From the NCBI GenBank assembly GCA_963677395.2, contig OY781965.2, positions 3,906,001-3,970,000 on the forward strand: 64,000 bases of DNA, given 5' to 3'. Under the pieces are notes generated by a model. It had not been told where the DNA came from, searched no databases, and saw nothing but the letters and a program-made list of their open reading frames with translations. The position numbers and the translations under genes were made by a program. This document shows, in pieces, positions 18,429 through 27,771 of the stretch; the first letter of the stretch is position 1, and every line of letters starts with the position of its first letter. This DNA is from G963667975 sp963677395 (GTDB lineage Bacteria; Bacteroidota; Bacteroidia; Bacteroidales; G963667975).

Positions 18429-19524
18429 CTAGCGTTCTTTACTTCCATATTCCATTAAATAAGCTTTTATGAAATCGTCGAGATCTCCATCCATAACAGC
18501 CTGAACATTTGATGTTTCTACCGAAGTACGTAAGTCTTTTACCATTTTGTAAGGGTGCATCACATACGAACGAATCTGAGAACCCCACTCAATTTTTTTC
18601 TTGGTACTTTCGATGGCATCTATTTTTTCACGTTTCTTACGCAACTCCTGTTCATACAACTGAGATTTAAGCATTTGCAATGCTTTTTCGCGATTTTGCA
18701 TTTGCGAACGGGTAACCTGACACTCTACTATAATTCCGGAAGGTTCGTGACGTAAACGTACGGCTGTTTCCACTTTATTTACATTTTGCCCGCCCGGGCC
18801 ACTGGAACGAAATGTATCCCAGCTAATATCTGCCGGATTAATATCGATGTTAATGTTGTCGTCGATAACAGGATAAGCATATACCGAGGCAAAAGAAGTA
18901 TGGCGGCGATTGTTGGAATCAAAAGGAGATAAGCGCACCAAGCGATGTACACCATTTTCGCTTTTAAGATAGCCGTAAGCATACTCTCCTTCAATTTCGA
19001 GAGAAACCGATTTAATCCCGGCCACATCCCCTTCCTGAAGATCGAGGGTATTGACTTTAAAGTTATTACGCTCACAGTATCGAATATACATGCGCATCAG
19101 CATTTCTACCCAATCCTGACTTTCGGTACCACCGGCACCTGAATTTATGGTAAGAATTGCATTCATGTGATCTTCTTCTCCACTGAGCATATTTTTAAAC
19201 TCAAGATTTTCAAGAAGTTTACAAGAATGTACATGTTCTTTATCCAGTTCTTCTTCTGAAGCTTCGCCAAGTTCAAAAAATTCAAACAACACTTTTAAAT
19301 CGTCTAATGAAGCAACAATAGCATCATAGGCTTCTGTCCAGTTTTTAACCTGTTTGATATGTTTAAGAACCTTTTCGGCCTCTTTAGGGTCATCCCAAAA
19401 GTTCGCAGCCTGCGTTTTTTCTTCTTCCGATTGGATTATCGACAGTTTCCCATCATAGTCAAAGAAACCTCCTCAGGTCACTGACTCTTTTCTCCAGTTC
19501 ACGAATTTGCTCGTTTGTAATCAT
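18429..19524 (-). CDS. prfB: Peptide chain release factor 2, made by programmed +1 frameshift
   Basis: The gene starts at the ATG at 19524 and reads 21 codons to an in-frame TGA at 19461-19459, then continues in the +1 frame to 18429, giving 364 residues, the normal RF2 length. The shift site is CTT TGA C with AGGAGG at 19473-19468, three bases before CTT, as in E. coli. SPF (199-201) reads UGA and UAA, and GGQ (244-246) triggers peptide release. The frameshift is autoregulatory: low RF2 lets ribosomes pause at UGA and shift. It is cotranscribed with the ArsC-like gene. Confidence 0.95.
19459..19473 (-). promoter_or_regulatory. prfB recoding site: internal Shine-Dalgarno plus CUU-UGA
   Basis: On the minus strand: AGGAGG (19473-19468), TTT, CTT (19464-19462), TGA (19461-19459), then C. 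The sequence and spacing match the conserved RF2 frameshift signal. The AGGAGG is notable because gene starts here mostly lack such motifs. Confidence 0.92.
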
Positions 19525-19545
19525 AATTTTTAAAAGTAGTTTTTG

Positions 19546-19576
19546 CAAAGGTACGATTTCGCAAATGTTTTCGCAA
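19546..19576 (-). promoter_or_regulatory. Promoter of prfB-arsC
   Basis: On the minus strand, TTG at 19576-19574, a 20-base spacer and TACCTTTG at 19553-19546. The predicted leader is about 15 bases. It lies divergent to the terC promoter. Confidence 0.65.
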
Positions 19577-19645
19577 TTGTAATAAAGGATGAATCAATAA
19601 CGAATGTTTAAGAGGTAAAGCAAAATCTTCTCTATTCTTTTTCAC

Positions 19646-19653
19646 TACCTTTG
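19646..19653 (+). promoter_or_regulatory. Candidate -7 element of terC-gldH-uvrC
   Basis: TACCTTTG, 25 bases before the terC ATG, identical to the prfB -7 on the other strand. No good -33 TTG at the expected distance. Confidence 0.5.
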
Positions 19654-19678
19654 CACCCTTGAAAATAACATTGTACGA

Positions 19679-20731
19679 ATGTCAAACGAACTGATTTTTT
19701 TCTCTCTCTTTATTGCCTTTATCACAGGTATGTTACTCCTCGATTTAGGTATTTTCAGCAAGAAAAGCCATGCTGTTCCATTCAGGGAAGCGCTCATCTG
19801 GACAGGTGTATGGGTGTTGCTTTCCATTGGTTTTTATATGATTATCCGCACTCACGGCGATCTGATTCACGGAATAGACAGTCTGGATAAACTGAAAGCA
19901 ATTATCTCAGGTCATCAACATCCAATTAATATTGAAGGACTTGACTTTGACACGGCACTGGATATGTACCGAAAAAACCTTGCACTGGAATATCTTACAG
20001 GTTATTTGATAGAGTATGCTCTTTCGGTGGACAATGTGTTTGTAATCATTATGATTCTTTTAGCGTTCAATGTAAAGCAAACCTATTACAAGCGAGTACT
20101 TTTCTGGGGTATCCTCGGAGCTATCATAATGCGCTTTATTTTTATTTTCCTCAGCGCAGCACTTATTCAGCAATTTGCATGGATACTTTATGTATTTGGC
20201 GGATTGCTTGTATTTACGGGTGTTAGAATGTTTCTCAACCGAAACAATGATGAACATATTGAAACCGAAAAACATCCCATTGTTCGTTTTGCATCCAAAC
20301 ACTTTGCTGTTTACCCGAAATTTGTAAAACATCATTTCTGGATTACCAAAAAAGGAAAGCGGCTAATGACCCCTCTCTTTTTGGTACTGCTCGTAGTTGA
20401 GTTTACAGATGTAATTTTTGCAGTTGATTCTGTACCTGCTATCTTCTCAATCACACAGGATCCATACATTGTATTCTTCTCCAATATATTTGCAATCATT
20501 GGATTACGTTCATTATTCTTCCTGTTGGTAAATGTTATGAATACATTCCATTATCTTAAAATTGGACTATCAGTGCTACTTACATTCATCGGGGCTAAAA
20601 TGATTTTTCATCATTGGCTGAAAGAAATCGGTTTTACCACTGCTCATTCACTATACATAGTGGTAGGTATTCTGGCACTTAGTGTTATTCTCTCATTAAT
20701 TTTCCCTAAAAAAGAAGTTGTTCAATCGTAA
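19679..20731 (+). CDS. TerC/Alx-family integral membrane protein
   Basis: 350 residues with about nine membrane segments. The two conserved acidic motifs are present: EYALSVDNVFVIIMIL and EFTDVIFAVDSVPAIF, followed by ITQDPYIVFFSNIFAIIGLRSLFF. Relatives are linked to tellurite resistance, manganese export and loading of metal onto secreted enzymes. The family's length and the N-terminal inserted soluble loop (about residues 60-95) are normal. It heads a run with gldH (11 bases later) and uvrC. Confidence 0.9.
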   Translation: MSNELIFFSLFIAFITGMLLLDLGIFSKKSHAVPFREALIWTGVWVLLSIGFYMIIRTHGDLIHGIDSLDKLKAIISGHQHPINIEGLDFDTALDMYRKNLALEYLTGYLIEYALSVDNVFVIIMILLAFNVKQTYYKRVLFWGILGAIIMRFIFIFLSAALIQQFAWILYVFGGLLVFTGVRMFLNRNNDEHIETEKHPIVRFASKHFAVYPKFVKHHFWITKKGKRLMTPLFLVLLVVEFTDVIFAVDSVPAIFSITQDPYIVFFSNIFAIIGLRSLFFLLVNVMNTFHYLKIGLSVLLTFIGAKMIFHHWLKEIGFTTAHSLYIVVGILALSVILSLIFPKKEVVQS

Positions 20732-20742
20732 TAATCTGTTTT

Positions 20743-21213
20743 ATGAAAAAGTTAGGATTAATCGCTCTCCTTGTAATTGTAATGGTTTCCTGCTCATCGG
20801 ATACTATTTTCGAAAAACGTGAATCGTTCCCTGATTTGAAGTGGAATCGCTTTAAAGAGTTGACCTTTAATGTGCCGATAAACAATGTTGAAGATGGGTA
20901 CGACATCATCTTCACCCTTCGCCATATAACTCAATATCCCTTTGATAACTTGTCTGTTGAACTTCTAACGGTTAGCCCAAGTGGAGAAGAAAGAGTTTCT
21001 TCACACAGCATTCCATTGAAAAATAAAGATGGAAAATTCATTGGTGATGTTGCCGGTGATTTATGGGATGTAGAATTCAAACTACGCGAATACGTAGTAT
21101 TTTCTGAAAAAGGAACCTATAAAATGACTATTGGCAATACGATGACTTATCTGGATACTCCCGGAATTATGGATGTTGGATTGAAAGTGGTAAAAAGCAA
21201 AATAGAACTGTAA
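20743..21213 (+). CDS. gldH: Gliding motility lipoprotein GldH
   Basis: 156 residues. The N-terminus is a lipoprotein signal with lipobox VSCS (Cys17), so it is anchored in the cell envelope. The body matches GldH: FPDLKWNRFKELTFNVPI, a beta-rich domain with YDIIFTLRHITQYPFDNL, and a C-terminal GIMDVGLKV. GldH is needed for gliding and type IX secretion in Flavobacterium and occurs widely in non-gliding relatives. This agrees with the T9SS-sorted protein about 4 kb away. It lies between terC and uvrC. Confidence 0.88.
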   Translation: MKKLGLIALLVIVMVSCSSDTIFEKRESFPDLKWNRFKELTFNVPINNVEDGYDIIFTLRHITQYPFDNLSVELLTVSPSGEERVSSHSIPLKNKDGKFIGDVAGDLWDVEFKLREYVVFSEKGTYKMTIGNTMTYLDTPGIMDVGLKVVKSKIEL

Positions 21214-21217
21214 AACT

Positions 21218-23035
21218 ATGAACGCGAACAGGTATCACAAACAGTTGGAACCCGTTTTGCGAACATTGCCCGACAATCCGGGCGTATATCAATATTACGA
21301 TGAATCAGGTACTCTGATTTATGTAGGCAAGGCAAAGAACCTGAAAAAACGGGTTCTTTCCTATTTCAATAAAGACCTGACTCATAGTGGAAAAGTGCGT
21401 GTGTTGGTAAGTAAAATTGCCGAAATCCGCACCATAGTGGTCGAAACAGAGCTCGATGCCCTCCTGCTCGAAAATAACCTGATTAAAAAGCATCAGCCTC
21501 GTTATAACGTGATGCTTAAGGATGACAAAACCTATCCCTGGATTTGCATCAAAAACGAATCTTTTCCACGCGTTCTCGCTACCCGTAAGCTGATTCGCGA
21601 CGGTTCGTTATACTTTGGTCCTTATGCTTCAATACGTATGATGAATACCTTACTGGAGCTTATCCGGCAACTGTTTCAGCTTAGAAATTGCAGCCTTAAT
21701 CTTTCTCCAAAGCAAATTGAAAAGTCCAGATACAAAGTTTGCCTGCAATACCACATCAAACAGTGCAAAGGTCCTTGCGAAGGATTACAAACAGAAGAAG
21801 ATTATCGAAGAACCATCGATCAGATCAAAACGATCATCAAAGGAAATATAAGCCTTGTTATCAACGAGTTGAAAGATATAATGATGAACTATGCCTCGAA
21901 AATGGAGTTTGAAAAGGCGCAGGTCATAAAAGAGAAAATTGAATTACTCGAAAAATACCAAAGTCGTTCGGCAGTGGTAAGTCCAACCATTGTGAACGCA
22001 GATGTCCTCTCAATTGTAACCGATGAACAAAGCGGTTATGTAAATTTCCTGAAAGTTTTTCATGGAGCAGTGGTTCAATCGCATACTATTGAACTTAAGA
22101 AAAAACTGGACGAAGCTCCCGAAGAACTGCTCGAAATGGCGTTGATAGATCTTCGCCAGCGTTTTGATTCGGATGCGCACGAAGTAATTCTGCCTTTTAA
22201 ACTTGATCTTGAAATACCTGGCATCACGTTTACTATCCCGAAAATTGGCGATAAAAAAAAGTTGCTCGAACTTTCGGAACGCAACGTGAAATACTACATC
22301 CTGGAAAAACAGAAGCAGAAAGATTTGGTTGACCCTGAACGACATACCCGCAGAATCATGACACAGATGATGAAGGATTTGCACATGAATGTGGAACCAC
22401 GTCATATTGAATGTTTTGATAATTCAAATATTCAGGGGGAGTATCCTGTTGCTGCAATGGTAGTTTTCCGTAACGGAAAGCCCTTCAAAAAAGATTACCG
22501 CCACTTCAACATCAAAACGGTAGAAGGTCCGAACGACTTTGCCTCGATGGAAGAGATTGTTTATCGGCGATATCACCGAATGTCAGAAGAAAAGCAGGAA
22601 CTCCCGCAACTCGTTGTGATTGATGGCGGAAAAGGCCAGTTAGGTGCTGCTATGAATAGTCTGCTAAAACTTGGGTTAACCGAAAAAATAAAGGTTGTAG
22701 GCATTGCCAAACGACTGGAAGAACTTTATTTTCCAGGGGATCCAACACCCCTCTACCTCGATAAAAAGTCGGAAAGTTTAAAGATTATCCAACATATCCG
22801 GGATGAAGCCCATCGATTCGGGATTACGCATCATCGCAAACGTCGCGAAAAAGGAACTATCAAAACAGAACTCACCGAAATACAAGGCATTGGATCAACC
22901 ATTTCTGAAAAGCTACTCCGACAGTTCAAATCCGTAAAAAACATTCGTAAAGCTTCACTGGAAGAACTTACCAAGCATATCGGGAAAAGTAAAGCAACGC
23001 TGGTTTGGAAATATTTTCAGGAAGAAGAGAAATAA
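21218..23035 (+). CDS. uvrC: Excinuclease ABC subunit C
   Basis: 605 residues. N-terminal GIY-YIG nuclease (GVYQYYDESGTLIYVGKAKNLKKRV begins it) makes the 3' incision. A UVR motif near residues 215-240 contacts UvrB. The RNase H-like domain (ECFDNSNIQG, VIDGGKGQL) makes the 5' incision, and a C-terminal helix-hairpin-helix (IQGIGSTISEKLL) binds DNA. It starts 4 bases after gldH, so translation is probably coupled. Confidence 0.96.
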   Translation: MNANRYHKQLEPVLRTLPDNPGVYQYYDESGTLIYVGKAKNLKKRVLSYFNKDLTHSGKVRVLVSKIAEIRTIVVETELDALLLENNLIKKHQPRYNVMLKDDKTYPWICIKNESFPRVLATRKLIRDGSLYFGPYASIRMMNTLLELIRQLFQLRNCSLNLSPKQIEKSRYKVCLQYHIKQCKGPCEGLQTEEDYRRTIDQIKTIIKGNISLVINELKDIMMNYASKMEFEKAQVIKEKIELLEKYQSRSAVVSPTIVNADVLSIVTDEQSGYVNFLKVFHGAVVQSHTIELKKKLDEAPEELLEMALIDLRQRFDSDAHEVILPFKLDLEIPGITFTIPKIGDKKKLLELSERNVKYYILEKQKQKDLVDPERHTRRIMTQMMKDLHMNVEPRHIECFDNSNIQGEYPVAAMVVFRNGKPFKKDYRHFNIKTVEGPNDFASMEEIVYRRYHRMSEEKQELPQLVVIDGGKGQLGAAMNSLLKLGLTEKIKVVGIAKRLEELYFPGDPTPLYLDKKSESLKIIQHIRDEAHRFGITHHRKRREKGTIKTELTEIQGIGSTISEKLLRQFKSVKNIRKASLEELTKHIGKSKATLVWKYFQEEEK

Positions 23036-23073
23036 GAAGACTTTATAAAAGACAAAATGAATTTTCATAAATC

Positions 23074-24024
23074 TTACACTAATTTCTCTTTCACAAAAGC
23101 AACAATTTCATTCATGGCTTCGACTGCTTCGGGAAACATTGGTGCAAGCAAAGGATAGCAGTGAACCATCCCGACTCCTTTACGGAAGCTTGCTTTTACA
23201 CCCGCTTCGCAAGCTTTCTGTACAAATTTTTTACCATCTTCGAAAAGTTCGTCATCTTCACCTGAATTGACAAAAATGGGAGGAAATCCTTGTAAATCAC
23301 CAAACAAAGGAGAAATTAACGGATTGTTCGCCAGATTTTTTCCAACATAGTGCTTACCAAATACTACCCAACTGTTTTTAGGAGCTACCGAAACTTTGTG
23401 TTTGGTTTGATACGACAGGCTTGAACAGGTCAAATCAGTCCATGGAGAAATTGCAACAGCAGCAACAGGTAATGAAATATTCTGTTCTTTCAGTCCCAGC
23501 AGGGTAGCCAGACACAATCCTCCCCCGGCAGATTCCCCGGCTATCAATACATTTTCGGACTTAAACCCATTAGAAATAACCCATTGGTACATCGTTACAG
23601 CATCCTCTAATGCAGCCGGGAAAGGATACTCCGGAGCAAGTCGGTAATCAAAAATTAAAGTTGTGAATCCACAATTTTTTGCAAAGGTGGAAACAAATCC
23701 ACGATGGTCGCTACAGGAGCCAGATACATAACCGCCTCCATGAACATACAAAATCAGTTTCTCCGCGGGAGCATTTTCGGGTGTTATCCATTCAGCCTTC
23801 ATTCCTTCTATAAACTGTTCTCTGATTGTAACATCTTTGGGTATCCTGGAATATTTACGTGCACTTTTTTCACAAAGTTCCCGAAATGCTGGAATGGAAC
23901 TATGCATAAAAAACTCTTCTCTTCTGAGCTTTCCCTGAAGCAAATGCCTGTTTCTCATCATGAAATTAAACATCTTGCTTTTAAAACTTGTCATAGCTGT
24001 ATGAATTTTGAAATTGGAATGCAA
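23074..24024 (-). CDS. Alpha/beta hydrolase, hormone-sensitive lipase type
   Basis: 316 residues. The oxyanion-hole motif HGGG (residues 95-98), nucleophile Ser165 in GESAGG, acid D257 or D258 in NSGEDDELF, and His288 in GMVHCYP form the HSL/family IV esterase signature. Acts on short acyl esters; the natural substrate is unknown. No signal peptide is clear. Alternative starts at M11 or M18 are possible. Single gene beside, but not overlapping, a Crp/Fnr regulator on the same strand. Confidence 0.88.
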   Translation of the reverse strand: MHSNFKIHTAMTSFKSKMFNFMMRNRHLLQGKLRREEFFMHSSIPAFRELCEKSARKYSRIPKDVTIREQFIEGMKAEWITPENAPAEKLILYVHGGGYVSGSCSDHRGFVSTFAKNCGFTTLIFDYRLAPEYPFPAALEDAVTMYQWVISNGFKSENVLIAGESAGGGLCLATLLGLKEQNISLPVAAVAISPWTDLTCSSLSYQTKHKVSVAPKNSWVVFGKHYVGKNLANNPLISPLFGDLQGFPPIFVNSGEDDELFEDGKKFVQKACEAGVKASFRKGVGMVHCYPLLAPMFPEAVEAMNEIVAFVKEKLV

Positions 24025-24061
24025 AATTCGGAAACCTAAACTACAAAAAAATTCACCTATG

Positions 24062-24640
24062 TTAATTCCGGGCTTTCTTGGAATGTTTTTTTCGGATGCG
24101 GCTCAACGATTGAGGTGCAATCCCCAAAAAACTTGCGAGGTGCTTTAGCGGTATTTCAGGAAGCAAACCGGGATATAAAGCCTGAAGTTTCAGGTATCGT
24201 TGCTCGGCTGTTTCTGTTTTATTTTCGAGCAACAATTCCTCAGTATAGCTCTGAACTTCATGCACAAATTTACGCGTAAATGTGCTCCATGATTTAAGTT
24301 CGAGCAATTGATTTGCCTGTTCCAGCGAGGTTTGCCAAACAATTGTCCGGGTAATCGCCTGGATATTTTCCATAGCCGGAGTACAATTGCGAAAGCTGTC
24401 CTTAGACGTAAAACAATAAGGTGCAGTGGTAAAAAACTTGGTGATATCGTTTCCTTCCTTCAATACAAAACAGCGAATCAATCCTTCCTCCAAAAAATAA
24501 AAATACCTGCAAATATGTCCCTCCATAAGAATCAATTCATTGCGGGCAAACTCTTTCCGCTCAAAGGCGTTATTAATGATACTCCAATCATTATCAGATA
24601 TTTTCGTGTAGTTTTCAATAAATTTCCGAAAAGGATGCAT
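24062..24640 (-). CDS. Crp/Fnr-family transcriptional regulator
   Basis: 192 residues from the ATG at 24640 (MHPFRKFIENYTKISDNDW is the common N-terminus of this Bacteroidota group); the frame opens at 24676. Residues about 15-125 form a cyclic-nucleotide-binding-like domain (ELILMEGHICRYFYFLEEG), and the C-terminus carries a short HTH (IPLKHLASFLGIAPQSLSRI). No Cys cluster for an Fe-S centre is seen, so it is not a true FNR. Its target is unknown; the downstream esterase, 37 bases away, is one candidate. Confidence 0.85.
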   Translation of the reverse strand: MHPFRKFIENYTKISDNDWSIINNAFERKEFARNELILMEGHICRYFYFLEEGLIRCFVLKEGNDITKFFTTAPYCFTSKDSFRNCTPAMENIQAITRTIVWQTSLEQANQLLELKSWSTFTRKFVHEVQSYTEELLLENKTETAEQRYLKLQALYPGLLPEIPLKHLASFLGIAPQSLSRIRKKHSKKARN

Positions 24641-24686
24641 GGAGTAGTAAATTTTCAGATTGATAAATATCATCAATAATCGTTAG

Positions 24687-25827
24687 TGACCGAGATAAAT
24701 TTTAAATAACAGGCTGAACCACCTAAGCAGTCCAACCTGTATCTTTACTGTGTAAACTAGCAATTTATACAGCATGAGCGAAATTACAAATAAAAATTTA
24801 GTCGGTCAGCCGATTTTGCCTCAAGTATTAGATTTAGTGAGTAAAGTCACGTTCAGAGGATTAGTAAAAGAGCACAGGAGTGACAGGTATTATAAAAAGT
24901 TCAACACATAGACACACTTTGTAAGCCTGATGTTTGGTATTTTCAATCGTTGTGACTCAGTGACCGAAATCGTTGAAGGAATGATAGGTTGTGTTGGCAA
25001 AATTGGACACTTTGGTTTGTCGGAAGTTCCACCCAAGAGCACCATAACTGATGGTAATCGCGAGCGGGACAGTGCATTCTTTGAATCGTTGTATTTTAGT
25101 TTGGTAAAACGTTACTCGACATTTTTGTCGTCCAGCCGAACGCTAGGGCTTAACATCAAAGAGCTTTTCATTGTAGATTCAACCACGATCCAGCTTTTCA
25201 GCAGCCTGATATTTAAAGGCGTTTGTCGCAACCCAAAGGATGGAGGCAGGAAAAAAGGGGGATTGAAAGTACACATGCTCATTGATACATTGCAAGATGT
25301 TGGAAAGTTTGTGAAAGTAACAGCAGCAAAAGTTCACGACAGTAAATTTCTGAACGATTTGGTACTTAATCCTCATAGCATGGTGGTTTTTGATAAGGCT
25401 TACAACCATTACAAACTCTTTGCAAAGTGGACGGAGAAACAAATATGGTTCGTTACCCGGATGAAAGATAATGCTCTGTATGAAGTTGTCAAAACCATCA
25501 GCGAAAATACTTTGCCGAAAAAACAGCAGGAGTTTTAAAAGAAGAGCATATCTACTTGTGTTACAACGAAAAACGGAAAAATGAAAAAGCATTTTCAACA
25601 ATTACCAGTTTAGTGCGGCAACATTTACTAAGCTATCTTAACCTGGAGGAGTTACTAAAAAATTCCCAAAGGTTCTATGACAAATACCGAAAAGCAATAG
25701 ATTACAGCAATAGTTTATTCCCGCTTTCTGGATAAAATGGGGGGCTTGATTTTGTAGATTGAAATACAATAATTGATTATCAGATATCTAATAAACGAAA
25801 ATACCGGCTTTTTAATTTAGTCGGTCA
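24687..25827 (+). mobile_element. Decayed IS4-family insertion sequence
   Basis: About 1.14 kb. The ends carry a short imperfect inverted repeat: TGACCGA then (ga)TAAATT at 24687, and the complement AATTTAGTCGGTCA ending at 25827. Between them lies one transposase gene, broken by a stop and a frameshift or deletion. No convincing target-site duplication was found. The element sits just upstream of the Crp/Fnr regulator. Confidence 0.6.
24774..25735 (+). pseudogene. IS4-family transposase, inactivated
   Basis: The reading starts at the ATG at 24774 (MSEITNKNLVGQPI) and meets an amber TAG at 24909-24911 where relatives have Trp (context FNT-stop-THFVSLMFG). It continues in the same frame from 24912 to 25538, with DDE-domain features IVDSTTIQLF and MVVFDKAYNHY. 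The last part then lies in another frame (AGVLKEEHIYLCYNEKRK to 25735). The segment relatives carry between LKEEHI and the final SLVRQHLLSYLNL region is largely missing, so a deletion as well as a frameshift is likely. It cannot make active transposase. Confidence 0.8.
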
Positions 25828-25901
25828 ACAATGATAAAGTATCTCTTTTTTAAGAATGTCGCCATTTATATCTCGCAACCTAAGCCCGGCTCAATTTCCC
25901 C

Positions 25902-26207
25902 TTAATTGTTCACCGCACCATTATCAATCCAGCAGGCAATAGCATTTTTTTGAGTTGCAGTGAGTGATGTATTTTTGTGGTCAGAACTGGAAACAACTAT
26001 CGAACGGATACTACTCCTTCCACTGTACACTCCGGAATAAGAATTATATTGATGGTGACAGCTTACACATTTAGAACTGATTACAGGGGCTACATCAGCC
26101 GTATAAGATTTAGCAGCACCACTGCAGTCAGGTGTAAAGTCTTCATCTTTCGAGCATGAAATAAATGCAAGAACTACAATGCTTGCAATATAAAATAATC
26201 GTTTCAT
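25902..26207 (-). CDS. Small lipoprotein with a c-type haem motif (CxxCH)
   Basis: 101 residues. Lipoprotein signal with Cys18 in FISCSK. The mature part contains SSKCVSCHH: CVSCH at residues 47-51 is a c-type haem attachment site, preceded by the TADVAPVISSKC stretch common to cytochrome-c-like domains, and it ends IACWIDNGAVNN. A distal Met ligand is not evident. A very short envelope-anchored cytochrome c-like protein is the best reading. It is a single gene facing away from ferritin across 250 bases. Confidence 0.75.
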   Translation of the reverse strand: MKRLFYIASIVVLAFISCSKDEDFTPDCSGAAKSYTADVAPVISSKCVSCHHQYNSYSGVYSGRSSIRSIVVSSSDHKNTSLTATQKNAIACWIDNGAVNN

Positions 26208-26457
26208 AATCCTGAATTTAGTTTTTGATACACATTTTCGATAATCAAGTATCTCATCCTGAATTTGATTTATCGAAGAAAATGTAAACTTTTCAATTGC
26301 ATTTTGCTCCTGTTATTAGTCCCTTATACTCATTGTAAAAAAACGAAAGAGTCATGTAATTATTTTCTGCTTTACAGCAAATACTCTTTTCTTTTATAAA
26401 TATAAGAACCTATTTACGTATTGATTGTTTCTATAATAGAATCTTAAAACAAAAAAT

Positions 26458-26952
26458 ATGTTATCCAAGAAATTAGAACAGGTACTTAATTCTCAGGTAG
26501 AAAAAGAAGTTTACTCTTCAAATTTTTACCTTGCAATTGCATCATGGGCCGAAACACAAGGATTTGAAGGAACTTCAAAATGGTTTTACGCTCAGGCAGA
26601 AGAAGAACACATGCATATGCTGAAGTTCATAAATTATATCAACGAACGCGGTGGCAAAGCCATAGTGCCGGCAGTTGTACAGCCACCTCTTGAATATACT
26701 GACATCCGTGAAGTATTTAAGATGGTTTTGAAACACGAAGAATATATCTCAAAAGCCATCAACGACATTGTGGGCGTTTGCATAGACGAAAAAGATTATT
26801 CAACCCAAAACTGGATCCAGTGGTTTGTGAACGAACAACTTGAAGAAGAAAAATCTGTTCGTAGTATTATTGACAAACTCAATTTACTGGGACAGCACAG
26901 TCTTTACCTGTTCGATCGCGATATTATGAGAATGCGTCAGGGAAATAAATAA
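26458..26952 (+). CDS. ftnA: Bacterial non-haem ferritin
   Basis: 164 residues, typical length. Ferroxidase ligands are present: E17 in VEKEVYSSNFYLA, EEEH in YAQAEEEHMHM, and the helix C and D acidic residues (WFVNEQLEEEKSV). It oxidises and stores iron in a 24-subunit shell. The ATG at 26458 has a purine-rich leader (AAAACAAAAAAT). No Fur box could be assigned by eye. Confidence 0.94.
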   Translation: MLSKKLEQVLNSQVEKEVYSSNFYLAIASWAETQGFEGTSKWFYAQAEEEHMHMLKFINYINERGGKAIVPAVVQPPLEYTDIREVFKMVLKHEEYISKAINDIVGVCIDEKDYSTQNWIQWFVNEQLEEEKSVRSIIDKLNLLGQHSLYLFDRDIMRMRQGNK

Positions 26953-27103
26953 GCCCGGATTTGCATTAAAAGCTAAACCCAATGTAAATAAGTATAGACC
27001 AACAAACTACCAATATTATTTTTTAACGCTACGCATTAGAAACAGATTGATTAACAGATATAATATTTCTATTGCGTAATTTTGGATTAGGGGAGTTATT
27101 ACC

Positions 27104-27136
27104 AAAAAAGCGGTTGGCATTTCCAATCGCTTTTTT
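27104..27136. terminator. Bidirectional terminator between ferritin and cheB
   Basis: AAAAAAGCGGTTGG (27104-27117) pairs with CCAATCGCTTTTTT (27123-27136), one wobble, A and T tracts on both sides. It serves the leftward sensory operon, whose last gene ends at 27169, and ferritin from the other side. Confidence 0.8.
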
Positions 27137-27168
27137 ATATTCAGATATTTGTACTGACTGGGAAAACA

Positions 27169-27735
27169 TTAATCCCCTACACTGTTTTTTAATTCCTTAG
27201 CAATCTCTTTAAGCGACAAAATCATAGCATTGGGAACAAGTTGGATAGAGGCTAATGGCATAGCATCCACTTCGGCAGTTTTCGGATCCTGAACTATAGC
27301 TTTTCCACCCCATTCTGTAATCATTTTCAAGCCTTTACTTCCGTCATTATTTGCTCCGGTTAAAATAATGCCTATCACCCCTTTCCCATAAGCAAGCGCA
27401 GCTGATTCAAACATTACATCAATGGATGGGCGAGAATAGTTTACTTTCCCTTCAACCGATAGTGAAAGAGTATTATCATCTTCCAGCAATAAATGGTAGT
27501 TGGGAGGAGCCACATAAACATGTCCGGGAAAAACAGGCTCTTTATCTTCAGCCTCTTTCACCTGAAATCCAGTTTCACGAGTCAGGTATTCTTCCAAATA
27601 TCCTGACGACTGATTTCCGATATGCTGCGTAATTATCACAGGAAAAGGGAAGTCTGCTCCCAGCTCTTTAAGCAGAGTGAGAATCGCTTTTAAACCTCCG
27701 GCAGAAGCGCCGATAACTACAACTTTAGCATTCAT
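27169..27735 (-). CDS. cheB: CheB-type protein-glutamate methylesterase, no receiver domain
   Basis: 188 residues: only the catalytic domain of CheB. Ser11 in GASAGG, His38 in TQHIG and Asp131 in TGANNDGSKG make the catalytic triad. It lacks the N-terminal receiver that phospho-activates classical CheB, so it may be controlled by protein contact. It follows cheR by 36 bases as last gene of the sensory operon. There are no chemoreceptor, CheA or CheW genes here, so the methylated partner is unknown. Confidence 0.88.
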   Translation of the reverse strand: MNAKVVVIGASAGGLKAILTLLKELGADFPFPVIITQHIGNQSSGYLEEYLTRETGFQVKEAEDKEPVFPGHVYVAPPNYHLLLEDDNTLSLSVEGKVNYSRPSIDVMFESAALAYGKGVIGIILTGANNDGSKGLKMITEWGGKAIVQDPKTAEVDAMPLASIQLVPNAMILSLKEIAKELKNSVGD

Positions 27736-27771
27736 GTAATTATCAACAATAAATGAACCCTGAATGTTAAA

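Noticed and set aside
19292..19524. prfB as a pseudogene or assembly frameshift
   Set aside because: The break is exactly the conserved RF2 recoding site, with the internal Shine-Dalgarno and CTT-TGA-C in place.
27077..27136. TAATTTTG at 27077-27084 just before the bidirectional terminator, as a tiny RNA
   Set aside because: No -33 element and the product would be about 45 nt, mostly terminator hairpin.
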